From NCBI RefSeq assembly GCF_002104995.1, contig NW_024468253.1, forward strand, positions 868,001 through 932,000: DNA of 64,000 nucleotides, in the 5' to 3' direction. This document shows positions 47,905 through 57,650 of this stretch, in pieces. This DNA comes from Linderina pennispora. Lineage: Eukaryota; Kickxellomycota; Kickxellomycetes; Kickxellales; Kickxellaceae. The notes under the pieces are model-generated. The model was not told the origin of the DNA, did no database searches, and saw only the letters and a list, made by a program, of their open reading frames with translations. Position numbers and translations under genes: made by a program. Every line of letters starts with the position of its first letter. The first letter of the stretch is position 1.

Positions 47905-48537
47905 ATGCAAATTCTCTGCGACCTGCCGACACGTACCACGGTTGCATTCTCCGTATGTGACACGCGACCAGCAGCCGACCTCATGGCCCAGCTGTCGATG
48001 CGGTTCCCAGACCTCGGAAACATGTACCTGACTGGGCGGCACGGACTCGACCTAAACACAGCGCTGCACTCCCTACATCCCTGGGTGACGCTCAAGGGAC
48101 GGCTCGTTGGCGGCAAGGGTGGGTTCGGCAGTCTTCTGCGCTCACAGGGCAGCAAAATGTCCAAGGACGCGCCAGCAAACTACGACAGCTGCCGGGACCT
48201 GTACGGGCGGCGGCTGCGCACAGTAAAGCAGGCCAAGGAGATCATTGAGAATGCAGCACGCGACGAGAAGGCCCGGGAGGAGGCCCGGGAGAAGCGCAAG
48301 CGCAAGATCGAGAAGGCGCTGGAGGAGCGGCCGGCCAAGGTGCATCGGTTTGAGGATGTCGACTACTCGCGCAGCTGCGAGGAGATTGTCGAGAAGACCA
48401 AGCGGGTGACGAAGCGCGCGCTGAGGGAAAAGAGCAAGGAGGCGGAGGTTAAGGCGCCGGTGGTGCCGCTGTTTGACGGAGACCTGGACGAGATCTCGTC
48501 GGAGAGTAGCTCGGAGTCAGAGTCGGAGGAGGCGTGA
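47905..48537 (+). CDS. SDE2: Sde2, ubiquitin-fold splicing and genome-stability factor
   Basis: A 210-residue frame without introns. The N-terminal ubiquitin-like fold (MQILCDLPTRTTVAF...) ends in the diglycine of LVGG-KGGFGS at residues 69-71, the hallmark of Sde2. Deubiquitinases cut there to release a C-terminal Sde2 that starts with Lys and joins the spliceosome. The following part carries the conserved SLLRSQGSKMS and SCRDLYGRRLRTV, then a basic coiled coil and an acidic Ser/Glu tail. In yeasts Sde2 supports splicing of certain introns and telomeric silencing; in animals it also acts at replication forks. The ATG at 47905 is chosen because it begins the ubiquitin fold; the frame is open upstream to 47719 but that part is not conserved-looking. 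Confidence 0.93.
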   Translation: MQILCDLPTRTTVAFSVCDTRPAADLMAQLSMRFPDLGNMYLTGRHGLDLNTALHSLHPWVTLKGRLVGGKGGFGSLLRSQGSKMSKDAPANYDSCRDLYGRRLRTVKQAKEIIENAARDEKAREEAREKRKRKIEKALEERPAKVHRFEDVDYSRSCEEIVEKTKRVTKRALREKSKEAEVKAPVVPLFDGDLDEISSESSSESESEEA

Positions 48538-49004
48538 GCTGGCGGGCAGGACCAAAGCCCAGCGATCGGCTTCCGTCTTGGGGCTGCCCGTGTGCAGCTG
48601 TCGTGCCCTCCTGGGATCATTACAGGACCAGGGGCGGGGAGCTGTGATATAACTAGGCGGAGTCCATGCGCGGCGCCTCTTTCTCTTCTCTGTACTCTTT
48701 TCTTTATTTCCGCAAACAATCAACGCAATAAACCACGCTATGGTAGGTCGGTCTTAGCAGATGGCAGCATGTGGGGGGAGAGGTGAATCCCTCTAGTGCG
48801 TCGTGCGGCAAGTTTCGAATAGCTTAAATAGACACTGGCGGCGCCCGACGTGCCCTTTTCACCCTGCAACTCACAAGTTTTCAGTTCTATTAGCTTTCAA
48901 GAACACTCCGCGCAGCGATTCCCCGGCGCTTCCCCCTAGCAACACCCGTGACAACACGAAACGCCTTTGCAGCTTATACGCACCGGTTCTTCACTACGAC
49001 ACCA
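48538..49004. promoter_or_regulatory. Upstream region of succinate-semialdehyde dehydrogenase
   Basis: Between SDE2 and the dehydrogenase ATG. The last 110 bases are open in the dehydrogenase frame and encode a presequence-like peptide, but without an ATG (see findings). Confidence 0.5.
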
Positions 49005-50767
49005 ATGGCAGGCAACACAGTAATCCCGACGACGCTGACGTCTCTGGCAGAGCTCGACAAGGTCAGCGACAAGACGCTGATCCGCTCGTTGGCGTATGTT
49101 GACGGAAAGTGGGTGTCTGGCGCATCGCAGCAGATGTTTGCGGTACTGGATCCGGCGACGCAGCAGGAGATTGGAAGGCTGCCGAACATGGACGCGGCGG
49201 ATACGCGGGCGGCGATTGAGGCGGCGACGACGGCGTTTGAGAGCTGGCGCAAGACGACAGCCAAGGAGCGCTCGCTGCTGCTGCAAAAGTGGTACCAGCT
49301 CATTATCGAGAACCGCGAGGATCTGGCGCGGATTATGACCCTGGAGGGCGGCAAGGTAGGTGGGGGAGTCGAGTGGCATGTGTGGAGGGGATCGCTGGCT
49401 AATTGTGCAGGCAACTAATGTGTGTACTTATGTGTATGTACGGGGTAATGTGGCGGGGGTCATGCGGACAATCGCTAATATGCGCTATTCCGTGTCGGGG
49501 ACATCGGGCGGTCAACGGGGGCGTTTGCTGTAGCCGTACGCTGAGGTAAGTCAAGCGGACGAGATTGGTGAGGTGGTGCTTTTTATGTGCAACTAATGGT
49601 GGTGGCAGCGTAGGCATTTGGCGAGATTACTTACGGTGCGTCATTCATCGAGTTTTTCGCTGAGGAGGCGAAGCGCGCTTACGGCGACGTGATTCCGTCG
49701 CCGCTCAGGAACTCGCGGATGCTGGTGACGAAGCAGCCGGTGGGCGTGGTGGGGATCATCACGCCGTACAACTTCCCGAACGCGATGATTACGCGCAAGG
49801 CGGGGGCTGCGCTGGCGGCGGGCTGCACGGTGGTGGTGCGGCCAGCGCACGAGACGCCGTTCTCGGCACTGGCGCTGTGCGAGCTGGCGGAGCGGGCCGG
49901 GATCCCCAAGGGAGTGATCAATATGGTGACGGCGGAGTCGACAACGCCAGAGGTGGGGCTGGAGCTGACGACCAACGCGGCGGTCCGCAAGGTGTCGTTC
50001 ACAGGGTCGACGGCGGTGGGCAAGCTGCTGATGGGGCAGGCATCAGGCACGATGAAGAAGGTGTCGATGGAGCTGGGCGGCAACGCACCGTTCATCGTGT
50101 TTGAGGATGCCGACCTGGACGTGGCGGCCGAGCAGCTGCTGGCCTGCAAGTTCCGCAACTCTGGACAGACGTGCGTGTGTGCCAACCGCATCTACGTGCA
50201 TGAGTCGGTGTATGACGCGTTTGTGGCCAAGTTTACAAAGTTGGTGAGCGACCGGCTGAAGATCGGCCACGGGCTGAGCGCCGATGTCAATTTTGGCCCA
50301 CTGATCACCGAGTGTGGGCTGGCCAAGGTCGAGGCGCAGCTGGCGCGTGCGTTGCAGAGCGGCGGCGAGGTTGTGCTGGGCGGGCATCGCGTGGAGGCGC
50401 TGGCGCCCGGGTACTTCTTCGAGCCAACAGTGCTGACGGGCGTGACAGGACAGCGCGCCGATGGCCTGCGAGGAGACGTTTCGGGCCGCTGTGCCCGATC
50501 TTTTCGTTCTCCAGCGAGGACGAGGTGGTGCGGCGCGCCAACAGCGTCGAGGTGGGGCTGGCCGGGTACTTCTTCAGCCGCGATGTGGGCCGGATTTTCC
50601 GCGTGGCCGACGAGCTGCAGGTGGGCATGGTGGGCGTCAACACCGGCATCATCAGCACTGAGGTTGCGCCGTTCGGCGGCGTCAAGGAGAGCGGCGTGGG
50701 TCGCGAGGGCTCGCGCTACGGGCTGGATGAGTACCTCAACATCAAGTACATCAATCTGGCTTTCTGA
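49005..50767 (+). CDS. UGA2: Succinate-semialdehyde dehydrogenase (NADP-type)
   Basis: Three exons: 49005-49355, a 12-base microexon 49534-49545 (codons for PYAE), and 49614-50767; all phase 0 with GT-AG introns. About 510 residues. It oxidises succinate semialdehyde to succinate, the last step of GABA use. ALDH features: [26 protein letters not shown], the general base Glu in MELGGNAPF, catalytic Cys in [10 protein letters not shown] (the paired Cys of SSADH), and EETFGP with [10 protein letters not shown]. The usual Lys of the cofactor loop (KPAE) is Arg here (RPAHET). Two surplus bases, at 50460 and 50479-50481, break the frame around MACEETFGP; the last frame ends at TGA 50767. The ATG 49005 gives a cytosolic form; the frame upstream encodes a possible mitochondrial leader. 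Confidence 0.93.
49534..49545 (+). other. 12-base microexon of UGA2
   Basis: ccgtacgctgag between ...gctgtag and gtaagt. It restores the conserved GGKPYAEAFGE block exactly, with the flanking exons in phase 0. Confidence 0.85.
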
Positions 50768-50980
50768 GCAATCTCCCGCTGCAGACCGCGGAAGCTCCGG
50801 GCCATCGGATGATGACTGAGATAGCGCTTTTGTGGCAGGCCATCTTTTTTCTTCTCTAACTTTTTTTCCCAATTGCACCTTTTTTGTTTTCATTACATTT
50901 GTCAAAATGCCGCAACTACGGCTGTTCGCAGAGCTAGCAGGTAAAACACGCGCCCTCGAGGGGGAAGGACGGCTTAGCGG

Positions 50981-52108
50981 ATGGCCCAGGCAGCATCCCA
51001 GCAGATGCAGGCGGTGACGTTGGCAGCACGGGCTGACTCCCTCCTCCATTCATTGATAGGACACGACGACCGCGTGTGGCAGGTATCGTGGGATAAGACC
51101 GGCACGCGGCTGGCGACGTGTTCGGGCGACAAGTCAGCGCGCGTGTGGGCGCCAGTGGCCGGATCGTCCTTCTTTGATGCACCCGGCACGGCCATAGCAC
51201 CCAGCACCGGCGATTCGGCACGGACCTCGGCGTCATGGCAGTGCCTGGACACAATCGACAACGCGCACAAGCGCACCGTGCGGTCGGTGTGCTTCGAGCC
51301 CGGGTCGCAGACAACCCTGGCGACGGCGAGCTTTGACGGCACAACGGCGATCTGGGCGCAAGAGGACGGCTCGTATGAATGCGTGGCGACCCTGGAAGGC
51401 CACGAGAACGAGGCGAAGAGCGTAGCGTGGAGCCCGGGAGGCCAATTGCTGGCGACATGCGGGCGCGACAAGAGCGTGTGGATCTGGGAGGCCACGGGCG
51501 AGGGCGACTTTGACTGCATCAGCGTTCTGATGGAGCACACGCAGGACGTCAAGGCGGTGGTCTGGCACCCGAGCCAGGAGCTGCTGGTGTCGTTCTCCTA
51601 CGACGACTCCATCCGCGTGTGGCAGGACGACGACGACGACTGGTACTGCGCAGCCGTCCTGTCTGGCCACTCGTCGACTGTCTGGGGCGGCGCCTTCAGC
51701 CATGACGGCCGGTTTTTGGCGTCGGTGAGCGACGACCGCACTGTGCGCATCTGGGCAGAGCAGAAAAAAGAGGCCCAGAGCGACGGCTTTTATTACCGCC
51801 CCGAGGTCTCGTACCAGTGCGTGTCGGTGGTGCCCGAGTCCGTGCATGCCCGCGCCATCTACTCGGTCGCGTGGAGCGCTCCGGCCGATGGCGCGCCGCT
51901 GGGCTTTGTGGCCACCGGCTGTGGCGACAACTCGGTAAGGGTGTTTTCCGCCACCGGCGACGACAAGGTCGAGCTGGAGCTGGCAGCCGAGGTGCAGAAT
52001 GCCCATGGTCTGAGCGACATCAACTGCGTGCAGTGGAACCCGCAGCACCCCAGGTGGCTGGCCACGGCGGGCGACGACGCCATCGTGCGCATCTGGTACC
52101 TCGAATAG
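50981..52108 (+). CDS. CIA1: Cia1, WD40 scaffold of cytosolic iron-sulfur assembly
   Basis: A 375-residue frame with no introns and no breaks. Seven WD40 repeats are visible, each with a GH...WD/WA pattern (HSLIGHDDRVWQVSWDKTG; CSGDKSARVWA; ATLEGHENEAKSVAWSPGG; ATCGRDKSVWIWE; VLMEHTQDVKAVVWHP; VLSGHSSTVWGGAFSHDG; NAHGLSDINCVQW). The first repeat and the GRDKSVWIWE strand are diagnostic for Cia1/Ciao1, which joins Met18 and Cia2 to pass Fe-S clusters to cytosolic and nuclear proteins. The ATG 50981 is preferred; another ATG at 50907 with a possible 37-base intron does not keep frame. It follows UGA2 on the same strand and converges on the next gene. Confidence 0.95.
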   Translation: MAQAASQQMQAVTLAARADSLLHSLIGHDDRVWQVSWDKTGTRLATCSGDKSARVWAPVAGSSFFDAPGTAIAPSTGDSARTSASWQCLDTIDNAHKRTVRSVCFEPGSQTTLATASFDGTTAIWAQEDGSYECVATLEGHENEAKSVAWSPGGQLLATCGRDKSVWIWEATGEGDFDCISVLMEHTQDVKAVVWHPSQELLVSFSYDDSIRVWQDDDDDWYCAAVLSGHSSTVWGGAFSHDGRFLASVSDDRTVRIWAEQKKEAQSDGFYYRPEVSYQCVSVVPESVHARAIYSVAWSAPADGAPLGFVATGCGDNSVRVFSATGDDKVELELAAEVQNAHGLSDINCVQWNPQHPRWLATAGDDAIVRIWYLE

Positions 52109-52431
52109 AATAATTCAGCCTTTTTTTTTTTTTGAATATTTATCGATTTAGATAGTACAGAAAAAATGGCTGGCCATGAGGTCGATTCGGCTCCTCTGCC
52201 TGGCCAGCCAAGTTGCTAGGACAAGTACAAAATGCGAATGGGACGATGGCGTTGTGCCACGCCAAGCGGCGTGCGACAAACGCAAGGGGTGGCATAATGG
52301 AGCAGCTTATGTTGCTCCAGCCGCCACCCTTTCGAGATAGAATGGAGACGAATGTGAGATAATCCCCCCTTCGCTCTCTCCTCGAAGGGCGGCGGGTGCT
52401 GCTTTTTTTAGCGGGCGTATGCATGGGATGT
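52109..52431. other. Spacer between convergent CIA1 and the 105-residue gene
   Basis: Starts with a 13-base T run at about 52121, likely the 3' region of CIA1. No gene seen. Confidence 0.5.
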
Positions 52432-52749
52432 CTAGCTGGAGCCGTATCCCGGCCCCATCAAATGGCAGACATGCTTGGCAAACTCCTCGTTGACCGACTT
52501 GCCGGCCTGGTTCAGTGGCACCTTGCCCAGCGGCGCCTCGTCCGGGAACGACTCGGTCGCGACCATCTCGGACTCCTCCGACAGGAACTCCCGGAACTCG
52601 CGATCCCGGCTCTGCAGGTACTGGTGGAAGTCCACTGGATTCAGGTGCTCCGACGCCGTATACTGGTTGATGCTTGTGTACATGCGTGCTGGCATGCCTG
52701 ACTTGGGCACGCGACTGGCAATACGGGTAACTGGGCGCAAAAAGCTCAT
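52432..52749 (-). CDS. Small unrecognised protein with mitochondrial-type leader
   Basis: A 105-residue frame (ATG 52749, TAG 52432). The first 25 residues (MSFLRPVTRIASRVPKSGMP) are basic, hydroxylated and free of acidic residues, like a matrix-targeting signal. The rest is polar and acidic (LQSRDREFREFLSEESEMV) with a conserved-looking end (EFAKHVCHLMGPGYGSS). No family is recognised. The codon use matches its neighbours and it is well placed between convergent CIA1 and an intergenic region, so it is probably a real gene. It could be a small subunit or assembly factor of a mitochondrial complex, but nothing in the sequence says which. Confidence 0.6.
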   Translation of the reverse strand: MSFLRPVTRIASRVPKSGMPARMYTSINQYTASEHLNPVDFHQYLQSRDREFREFLSEESEMVATESFPDEAPLGKVPLNQAGKSVNEEFAKHVCHLMGPGYGSS

Positions 52750-53894
52750 GGGTATTTTGGTTGGTAAGAAGGTTTTTTTCTGTTCGGTGGTCGAGAACGG
52801 GGTGTGGAGGAGAAATGGAGAAGAAAAAATTTCCTGGAGAAGGCTACATGGTGCTCAATTTATAGCTGTTCCAGCCGAGTCCTCTCTCCGCCCCCTAGAA
52901 TCGTAGAGAAACTGGCCACCTCTTTTTTGGCGGCAGGGATTGTGATGGTCAAGGGAAATGTAGCTTGGCCCATCCCCGGATCGATTTGGAGCTCGGGTCA
53001 CATGCGGCCCTTGCGCCCGTTTTAACGCGAATGTGCAGGCCATGTGATTGGCTTCGCGCATACTCCCCCCGCGTTGGTCCAGAAATTTTGGCTGGATTTT
53101 TTTTTTGCCATTCAGTTTGGCGCCATCTTGGCTGGAGTGGTACGAGCCAACTGACTGCATGTCACATGTGCGCGCAACGGACAAATATCTCCAAAAGGCA
53201 CCCAGCTGCAGAATGTCCCTAGGGGAATATTGCCTTGTCTGGGAAATAGGTGCAGGAATATGGGCGATGGCCAACTTGTCCAAACATACAGCTAGCCATG
53301 CGCATGCTGTGCGACTGGGCGCTTTGTATCATAATTGCGTCTTGCCAGGGGTGCGAGATCCATTTCTCGCAGCCCTGATTTATTTGTTCTTGCGTGGTAT
53401 GTGCAACGTCATTCGGATTTTTCCCTTGCCTTCATTGACAGATCGAGGATTCGCAGCGACGAGCAGTCACCTCGCATGCCGAGAGACTTTGACCGAATAT
53501 TTTTTTTTGCAACGTCTTATCAGCGCTTGATCGCACAAACCACAGCCAGTCGATTTTTCGTCTTTGCGCTGGAAATGCAAGCGCTTTCGGCATAAAATCT
53601 GCCTCCGAGTGACCTCTCCCCTTCAGAGGGACAGTGCATGGACCCGCAGCATCCACTCTTTTTGCATGTGCTACTCGGCGGCATAGGCCTGGCAGAAAAG
53701 CGCCCAGTTCTCATTTGCCAGGACAGGCCCCGCATATCTGTTTGCACATGGTGGGGTCGGCATAGGCTCAGCAGCAAAGGGAACTTGCTACTGCAGGCAG
53801 ATGAATGGCCCATGCACAGCCCCTGTGTGGTGGTTGGACTGCGACAGTTGTTTGTTAGTGTACACAAGAAGAAAAGAGGGGGATCGAGAGAAAT
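52750..53894. other. Intergenic region, no gene seen
   Basis: About 1.15 kb. It carries the promoter of the 105-residue gene at the low end and the 3' side of thiolase copy B at the high end. Short frames here have no family features. Confidence 0.45.
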
Positions 53895-55155
53895 TTAGTG
53901 CTCCGACTCGAAGATAGCAGCCATACCGAAGCCACCGCCAATGCACATGGTAGTGCAGCCAACCCGCTTGTCCTGGCGCTTGAGCTCCAGTGAGCAGGGT
54001 CGAGATCTGGCGCGCACCAGTGCAGCCCAGAGGGTGACCGAAGGCGATGGCACCGCCCTTGGGGTTGACCTTGTTGACGTCAAGACCAAGCTTCTCCATC
54101 GAGTACACAGCCTGCGACGCGAAAGCCTCGTTGAGCTCGACAATATCCAGATCGTCGACCTTGAGACCGGTCTTCTTGAGGACAGCCGGGACAGCGTAGG
54201 CAGGACCAACACCCATGATGCGGGGAGGAACACCAGGCGACAGCAGCAGCAATGAACTTGCCCTGGATAGACAGACCAAGCTCAGCAGCCTTGCTGACGC
54301 TTCATCAGGAGCACGGCAGCAGCACCGTCCGACACCTGCGAGGCATTGCCGGCGGTGGTGCTGCCGTTCTTGTCGAACACAGGCTTGAGCTTGCTCAGTG
54401 TCTGCGGGGTGGTGCCCGGACGGACACCGTCATCGCGCGAGACAACGATCTCCTTGGTGTTGCCGTCCTTGTCGAGGATGGTGGTCTTGATCGGGTAGAT
54501 CTCGGCATCGAACAGACCCTCCTTCTGCGCCTTGGCCGCCTTCTGGATGCGACAGCGCCGCAAACTCGTCCTGCTGCTGGCGTGTAATGCCAAAGTCCTT
54601 GGCGACGTTCTCCGATGTGAAACCCATTGGGGTCAGGCAGTCCGCCGCCTCCTTGACAGCAAAGACCTCAGGGCTGATACTATCCTTAGTCATCCGGTAG
54701 CCGGGACCGTAGAACTGCGTCATGCTTTCAACACCAGCGCCAATGCCCACCTCGATCATGCCTGCCTGGATCTGGTGCGCAATATGTACCACAGCCTGCA
54801 GGCCCGACGAGCACTGCCGGTTGACGGTCTGCACCGAGGTCGTGTTCGGGAAGCCGGCGTACAGCGCTGCCATGCGCGCCAGGGTCGCTCCGCCGCCTGG
54901 CGGGCACACGTTGCCGACGCAGATGTCCTCAACCAGAGCCGGGTCGATCTTGGTGCGCTCCAAAAGGCCCTTGAAGATGCTGCCCAGCAGATAGTCCGCT
55001 GTGGTGTCCTTGAAGCCGCCCTTCTTGCCGCGCGTCATCGGCGTGCGCAGAGCCTTGACAATCACGACATCCTCGGGGTTCTTGACGCCGATCTGCACGC
55101 GCGGCACCTGGGCGCTGGAAAGGTGCGAGGAAACCTGGTTGAGACGAGTAGCCAT
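53895..55155 (-). CDS. POT1: Peroxisomal 3-ketoacyl-CoA thiolase, copy B (frames broken)
   Basis: A paralogue of the intact gene at 55663-56919, on the same strand. It starts MATRLNQVSSHL, which holds a PTS2 (R-L-x5-H-L at residues 4-12), so it is a peroxisomal enzyme that cleaves 3-ketoacyl-CoA in beta-oxidation. The active-site Cys (NRQCSSGLQA), NEAFASQ, and GHPLGCTGARQ with the second Cys and His are all present. It is 1,261 bases against 1,257 in copy A; four single surplus bases, at about 53987, 54235, 54296 and 54547, account for the whole difference. With them set aside, both copies encode 418 residues. Copy B is nearly identical to A over the last third and clearly diverged in the N-terminal half and around 54360-54420. 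Whether it is a working gene read with errors or a decaying copy is open; errors are favoured. Confidence 0.9.
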
Positions 55156-55662
55156 TGTGCTAGAGTGAAGAGTTGGAAGCTGTGGCTTTTGGTGTGAAGG
55201 GAAATGTAGCTGGCCGGGAATCTGGGCACCATGTCCAATTGCATTTAAATGAATCTCCAAGCTTGGCCATTCCCCCAAGACAGATAGTGATTTCTGTGCC
55301 GGAGCTCTGAAACTCCCCGGTCGCCCGCATCAAGCCAGGCTTTTCTCTGGTCCCCATGACTAGCCCGGAAACGGACATGGATATAAGCGGAGCGGTTCGG
55401 CTCACACCAGTGGGCATGGTCCATGTTTTTGGCCAGACCTAGCCGGGCGACACCGGGATTCAGACGGGGGAGAGGACCAAGCCGTCTCCTTTTCTTTCCT
55501 CACACCGATGATTCTTTCCTCGACTGTGCGGAACTCGGGCCAACAGTGCCTGGTTAAAGCTCCGGATGACACCATGATTTGCAGGCACTGTATCGGAGCT
55601 CTGCTTCTCCCGTGCAATAGTTTCTGGAAAAAAAATTGTATTATCTGCTAACAGCTAGAAGC
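55156..55662. promoter_or_regulatory. Spacer between tandem thiolases, promoter of copy B
   Basis: About 500 bases between copy A's stop and copy B's start. A reverse-strand cttatatcc lies at 55379-55387, some 225 bases before copy B's ATG, as a weak TATA candidate. No gene seen. Confidence 0.45.
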
Positions 55663-56919
55663 TTAGTGCTCCGACTCGAAGATGGCAGCCATGCCAAAAC
55701 CACCGCCAATGCACATGGTAGTGCAGCCGACCCGCTTGTCCTGGCGCTTGAGCTCAGTGAGCAGGGTCGAGATCTGGCGCGCACCGGTACAGCCCAGAGG
55801 GTGACCGAAGGCGATGGCACCGCCCTTGGGGTTGACCTTGTTGACGTCAAGACCAAGCTTCTCCATCGAGTACACAGCCTGCGACGCGAAAGCCTCGTTG
55901 AGCTCGACAATATCCAGATCGTCGACCTTGAGACCGGTCTTCTTGAGGACAGCCGGGACAGCGTAGGCAGGACCAACACCCATGATGCGGGGAGGAACAC
56001 CGGCGACAGCAGCAGCAATGAACTTGCCCTGGATAGACAGACCAAGCTCAACAGCCTTGCTACGCTTCATCAGGAGCACGGCGGCAGCACCGTCCGACAC
56101 CTGCGAGGCGTTGCCGGCGGTGGTGAAGCCGTCGGCCGAGAAGGCAGGGCGCAGCTTGCCCAGGGACTCGGCAGTAGCCTCCGGGCGGACACCATCGTCG
56201 CGCGAGACAACGATCTCCTTGGCATTGCCGTCCTTGTCGAGGATGGTGGTCTTGATCGGGTAGATCTCGGCATCGAACAGACCCTCCTTCTGCGCCTTGG
56301 CCGCCTTCTGGTGCGACAGGGCAGCGAACGCATCCTGCTTCTTGCGGTCAACGCCGAACTCCTTGGCGACGTTCTCCGACGTGAATCCCATGGGGATCAG
56401 GCAGTCGGGCACCTCGGGCGCCGCCATGACCTCCTCGCTGATGGTATCCGGGATCATCTTGTGCTTGGGGCCATAGAACTGCGTCATGCTCTCGACACCA
56501 GCGCCAATGCCAATCTCGATCATGCCGGTCGAGATCTGGTTGGCAATGTGAACCACGGCCTGCAGGCCCGACGAGCACTGCCGGTTGACGGTCTGCACCG
56601 AGGTCGTGTTCGGGAAGCCGGCGTACAGAGAGGCCATACGCGCAATGGTAGCACCGCCACCCGGCGGGCACACGTTGCCGACGCAGATGTCCTCAACCAG
56701 AGCCGGGTCGATCTTGGCACGCTCAACGACGCCCTTCAGGATGTTGCCCAGCAGGTACTCCGAGGTGGTGTCCTTGAAGCCGCCCTTGCGCGCGCGGGTA
56801 ATCGGGGTACGCAGAGCCTGCACGATGACAATGTCGTCCTGGCTCTTGACGCCAATCTGGGTCGCCGGGGCCTTGGTGCCGGCGAGGTGCGAGGAAACCT
56901 GGTTGAGACGAGCAGCCAT
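55663..56919 (-). CDS. POT1: Peroxisomal 3-ketoacyl-CoA thiolase, copy A
   Basis: An intact 418-residue frame with no introns. The N-terminal PTS2 is RLNQVSSHL (residues 4-12, R-L-x5-H-L), read by Pex7 for import into peroxisomes. It is the last enzyme of fatty acid beta-oxidation, splitting 3-ketoacyl-CoA with CoA to acetyl-CoA and a shortened acyl-CoA. The nucleophilic Cys is in NRQCSSGLQAVVH; the C-terminal base pair is in GHPLGCTGARQ; NEAFASQAVYS and GGGFGMA complete the thiolase signatures. The end is ESEH. A reverse-strand TATA box lies about 125 bases upstream. The tandem copy B follows at a distance of about 500 bases. Confidence 0.97.
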   Translation of the reverse strand: MAARLNQVSSHLAGTKAPATQIGVKSQDDIVIVQALRTPITRARKGGFKDTTSEYLLGNILKGVVERAKIDPALVEDICVGNVCPPGGGATIARMASLYAGFPNTTSVQTVNRQCSSGLQAVVHIANQISTGMIEIGIGAGVESMTQFYGPKHKMIPDTISEEVMAAPEVPDCLIPMGFTSENVAKEFGVDRKKQDAFAALSHQKAAKAQKEGLFDAEIYPIKTTILDKDGNAKEIVVSRDDGVRPEATAESLGKLRPAFSADGFTTAGNASQVSDGAAAVLLMKRSKAVELGLSIQGKFIAAAVAGVPPRIMGVGPAYAVPAVLKKTGLKVDDLDIVELNEAFASQAVYSMEKLGLDVNKVNPKGGAIAFGHPLGCTGARQISTLLTELKRQDKRVGCTTMCIGGGFGMAAIFESEH

Positions 56920-57650
56920 TATTTTTTGTAACTTTATGTGAATTCGACGAAGAGAGAAAGCCTGGAAAAGAGAGAAGGTACTGGTACAGGAAGTAGTAAA
57001 GTGTTCAAGCTATGCGTGGCTCAGTTGACGAGCGCCTTCCCCCTTTTATACGCTGGGCTCCTTAGCCAGGGCGGGCCAGGCTAATTCATGGCTGTTCCCA
57101 CACGGGCACGGCGCGTTGCCTCGCCGCGGTCACATTTTTTGCCCTCCGGCGTGCGCGGTGGAGCGGAGGAGCTGCCTGGCAATCACATGCCAATTATGCG
57201 CACGGGGGAGCCGCTGGAAATGGCAGCAAGCGCACGCCCAAAAAGCGACTGCGTCAGAGACTTTCACGTTCAGATTTTAGCCGCGCACATGGCCCACCAA
57301 AGACAGCCAGGCTGCTGAAGGCGTTTGCCGTCGCAATCAGCAGCCAGAAAACCAAGCTCCCTCGCGTGTGCTGACAGTGGCGACCGCTGCTCGTGGAGAT
57401 AACGGCACAGACTTCCTGTTTCACATTCAGGGTGCGAAGATAAATCCCCCGCTGGATGCTCTTGACTATTTCATTTCCAGAGCTGAGGCTGCGAAACATG
57501 CTTTAGCATTTGGGAGGAGCCGCCTGCGCTGGCAGGTATTTGCAAAAGCCGGCTTTAGCGCTGGTGCGAATCGCGGACTGTGACGAGTGTCAATCGCATC
57601 CGCGTAGTGTACCGACTACTCCGAACTGTGCTAAAAAGCAGTCGCGGCTC
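56920..57650. other. Upstream of thiolase A; spacer to the VPS15 fragment
   Basis: Holds the thiolase A promoter at the low end. A 71-codon frame at 57368-57583 (MLTVATAARGDNGTDF...) is open but matches nothing I recognise and is not a piece of VPS15 that I can align. Confidence 0.4.
57044..57050 (-). promoter_or_regulatory. TATA box of thiolase copy A
   Basis: Read on the minus strand as tataaaa followed by ggg, about 125 bases before the ATG at 56919, like the tataaaaggc before MDH. Confidence 0.6.

Noticed and set aside
50907-50977. An extra first exon of CIA1 starting at ATG 50907
   Set aside because: The 37-base putative intron is very short and the join does not keep frame with the WD40 protein.
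51233-52048. A 271-codon frame antisense to CIA1
   Set aside because: Shadow of an intact WD40 gene.
55636-56931. A 431-codon open frame on the plus strand opposite thiolase copy A
   Set aside because: It lies wholly antisense to an intact enzyme gene and arises from its codon bias; its translation has no family features, and a similar antisense frame lies opposite copy B.
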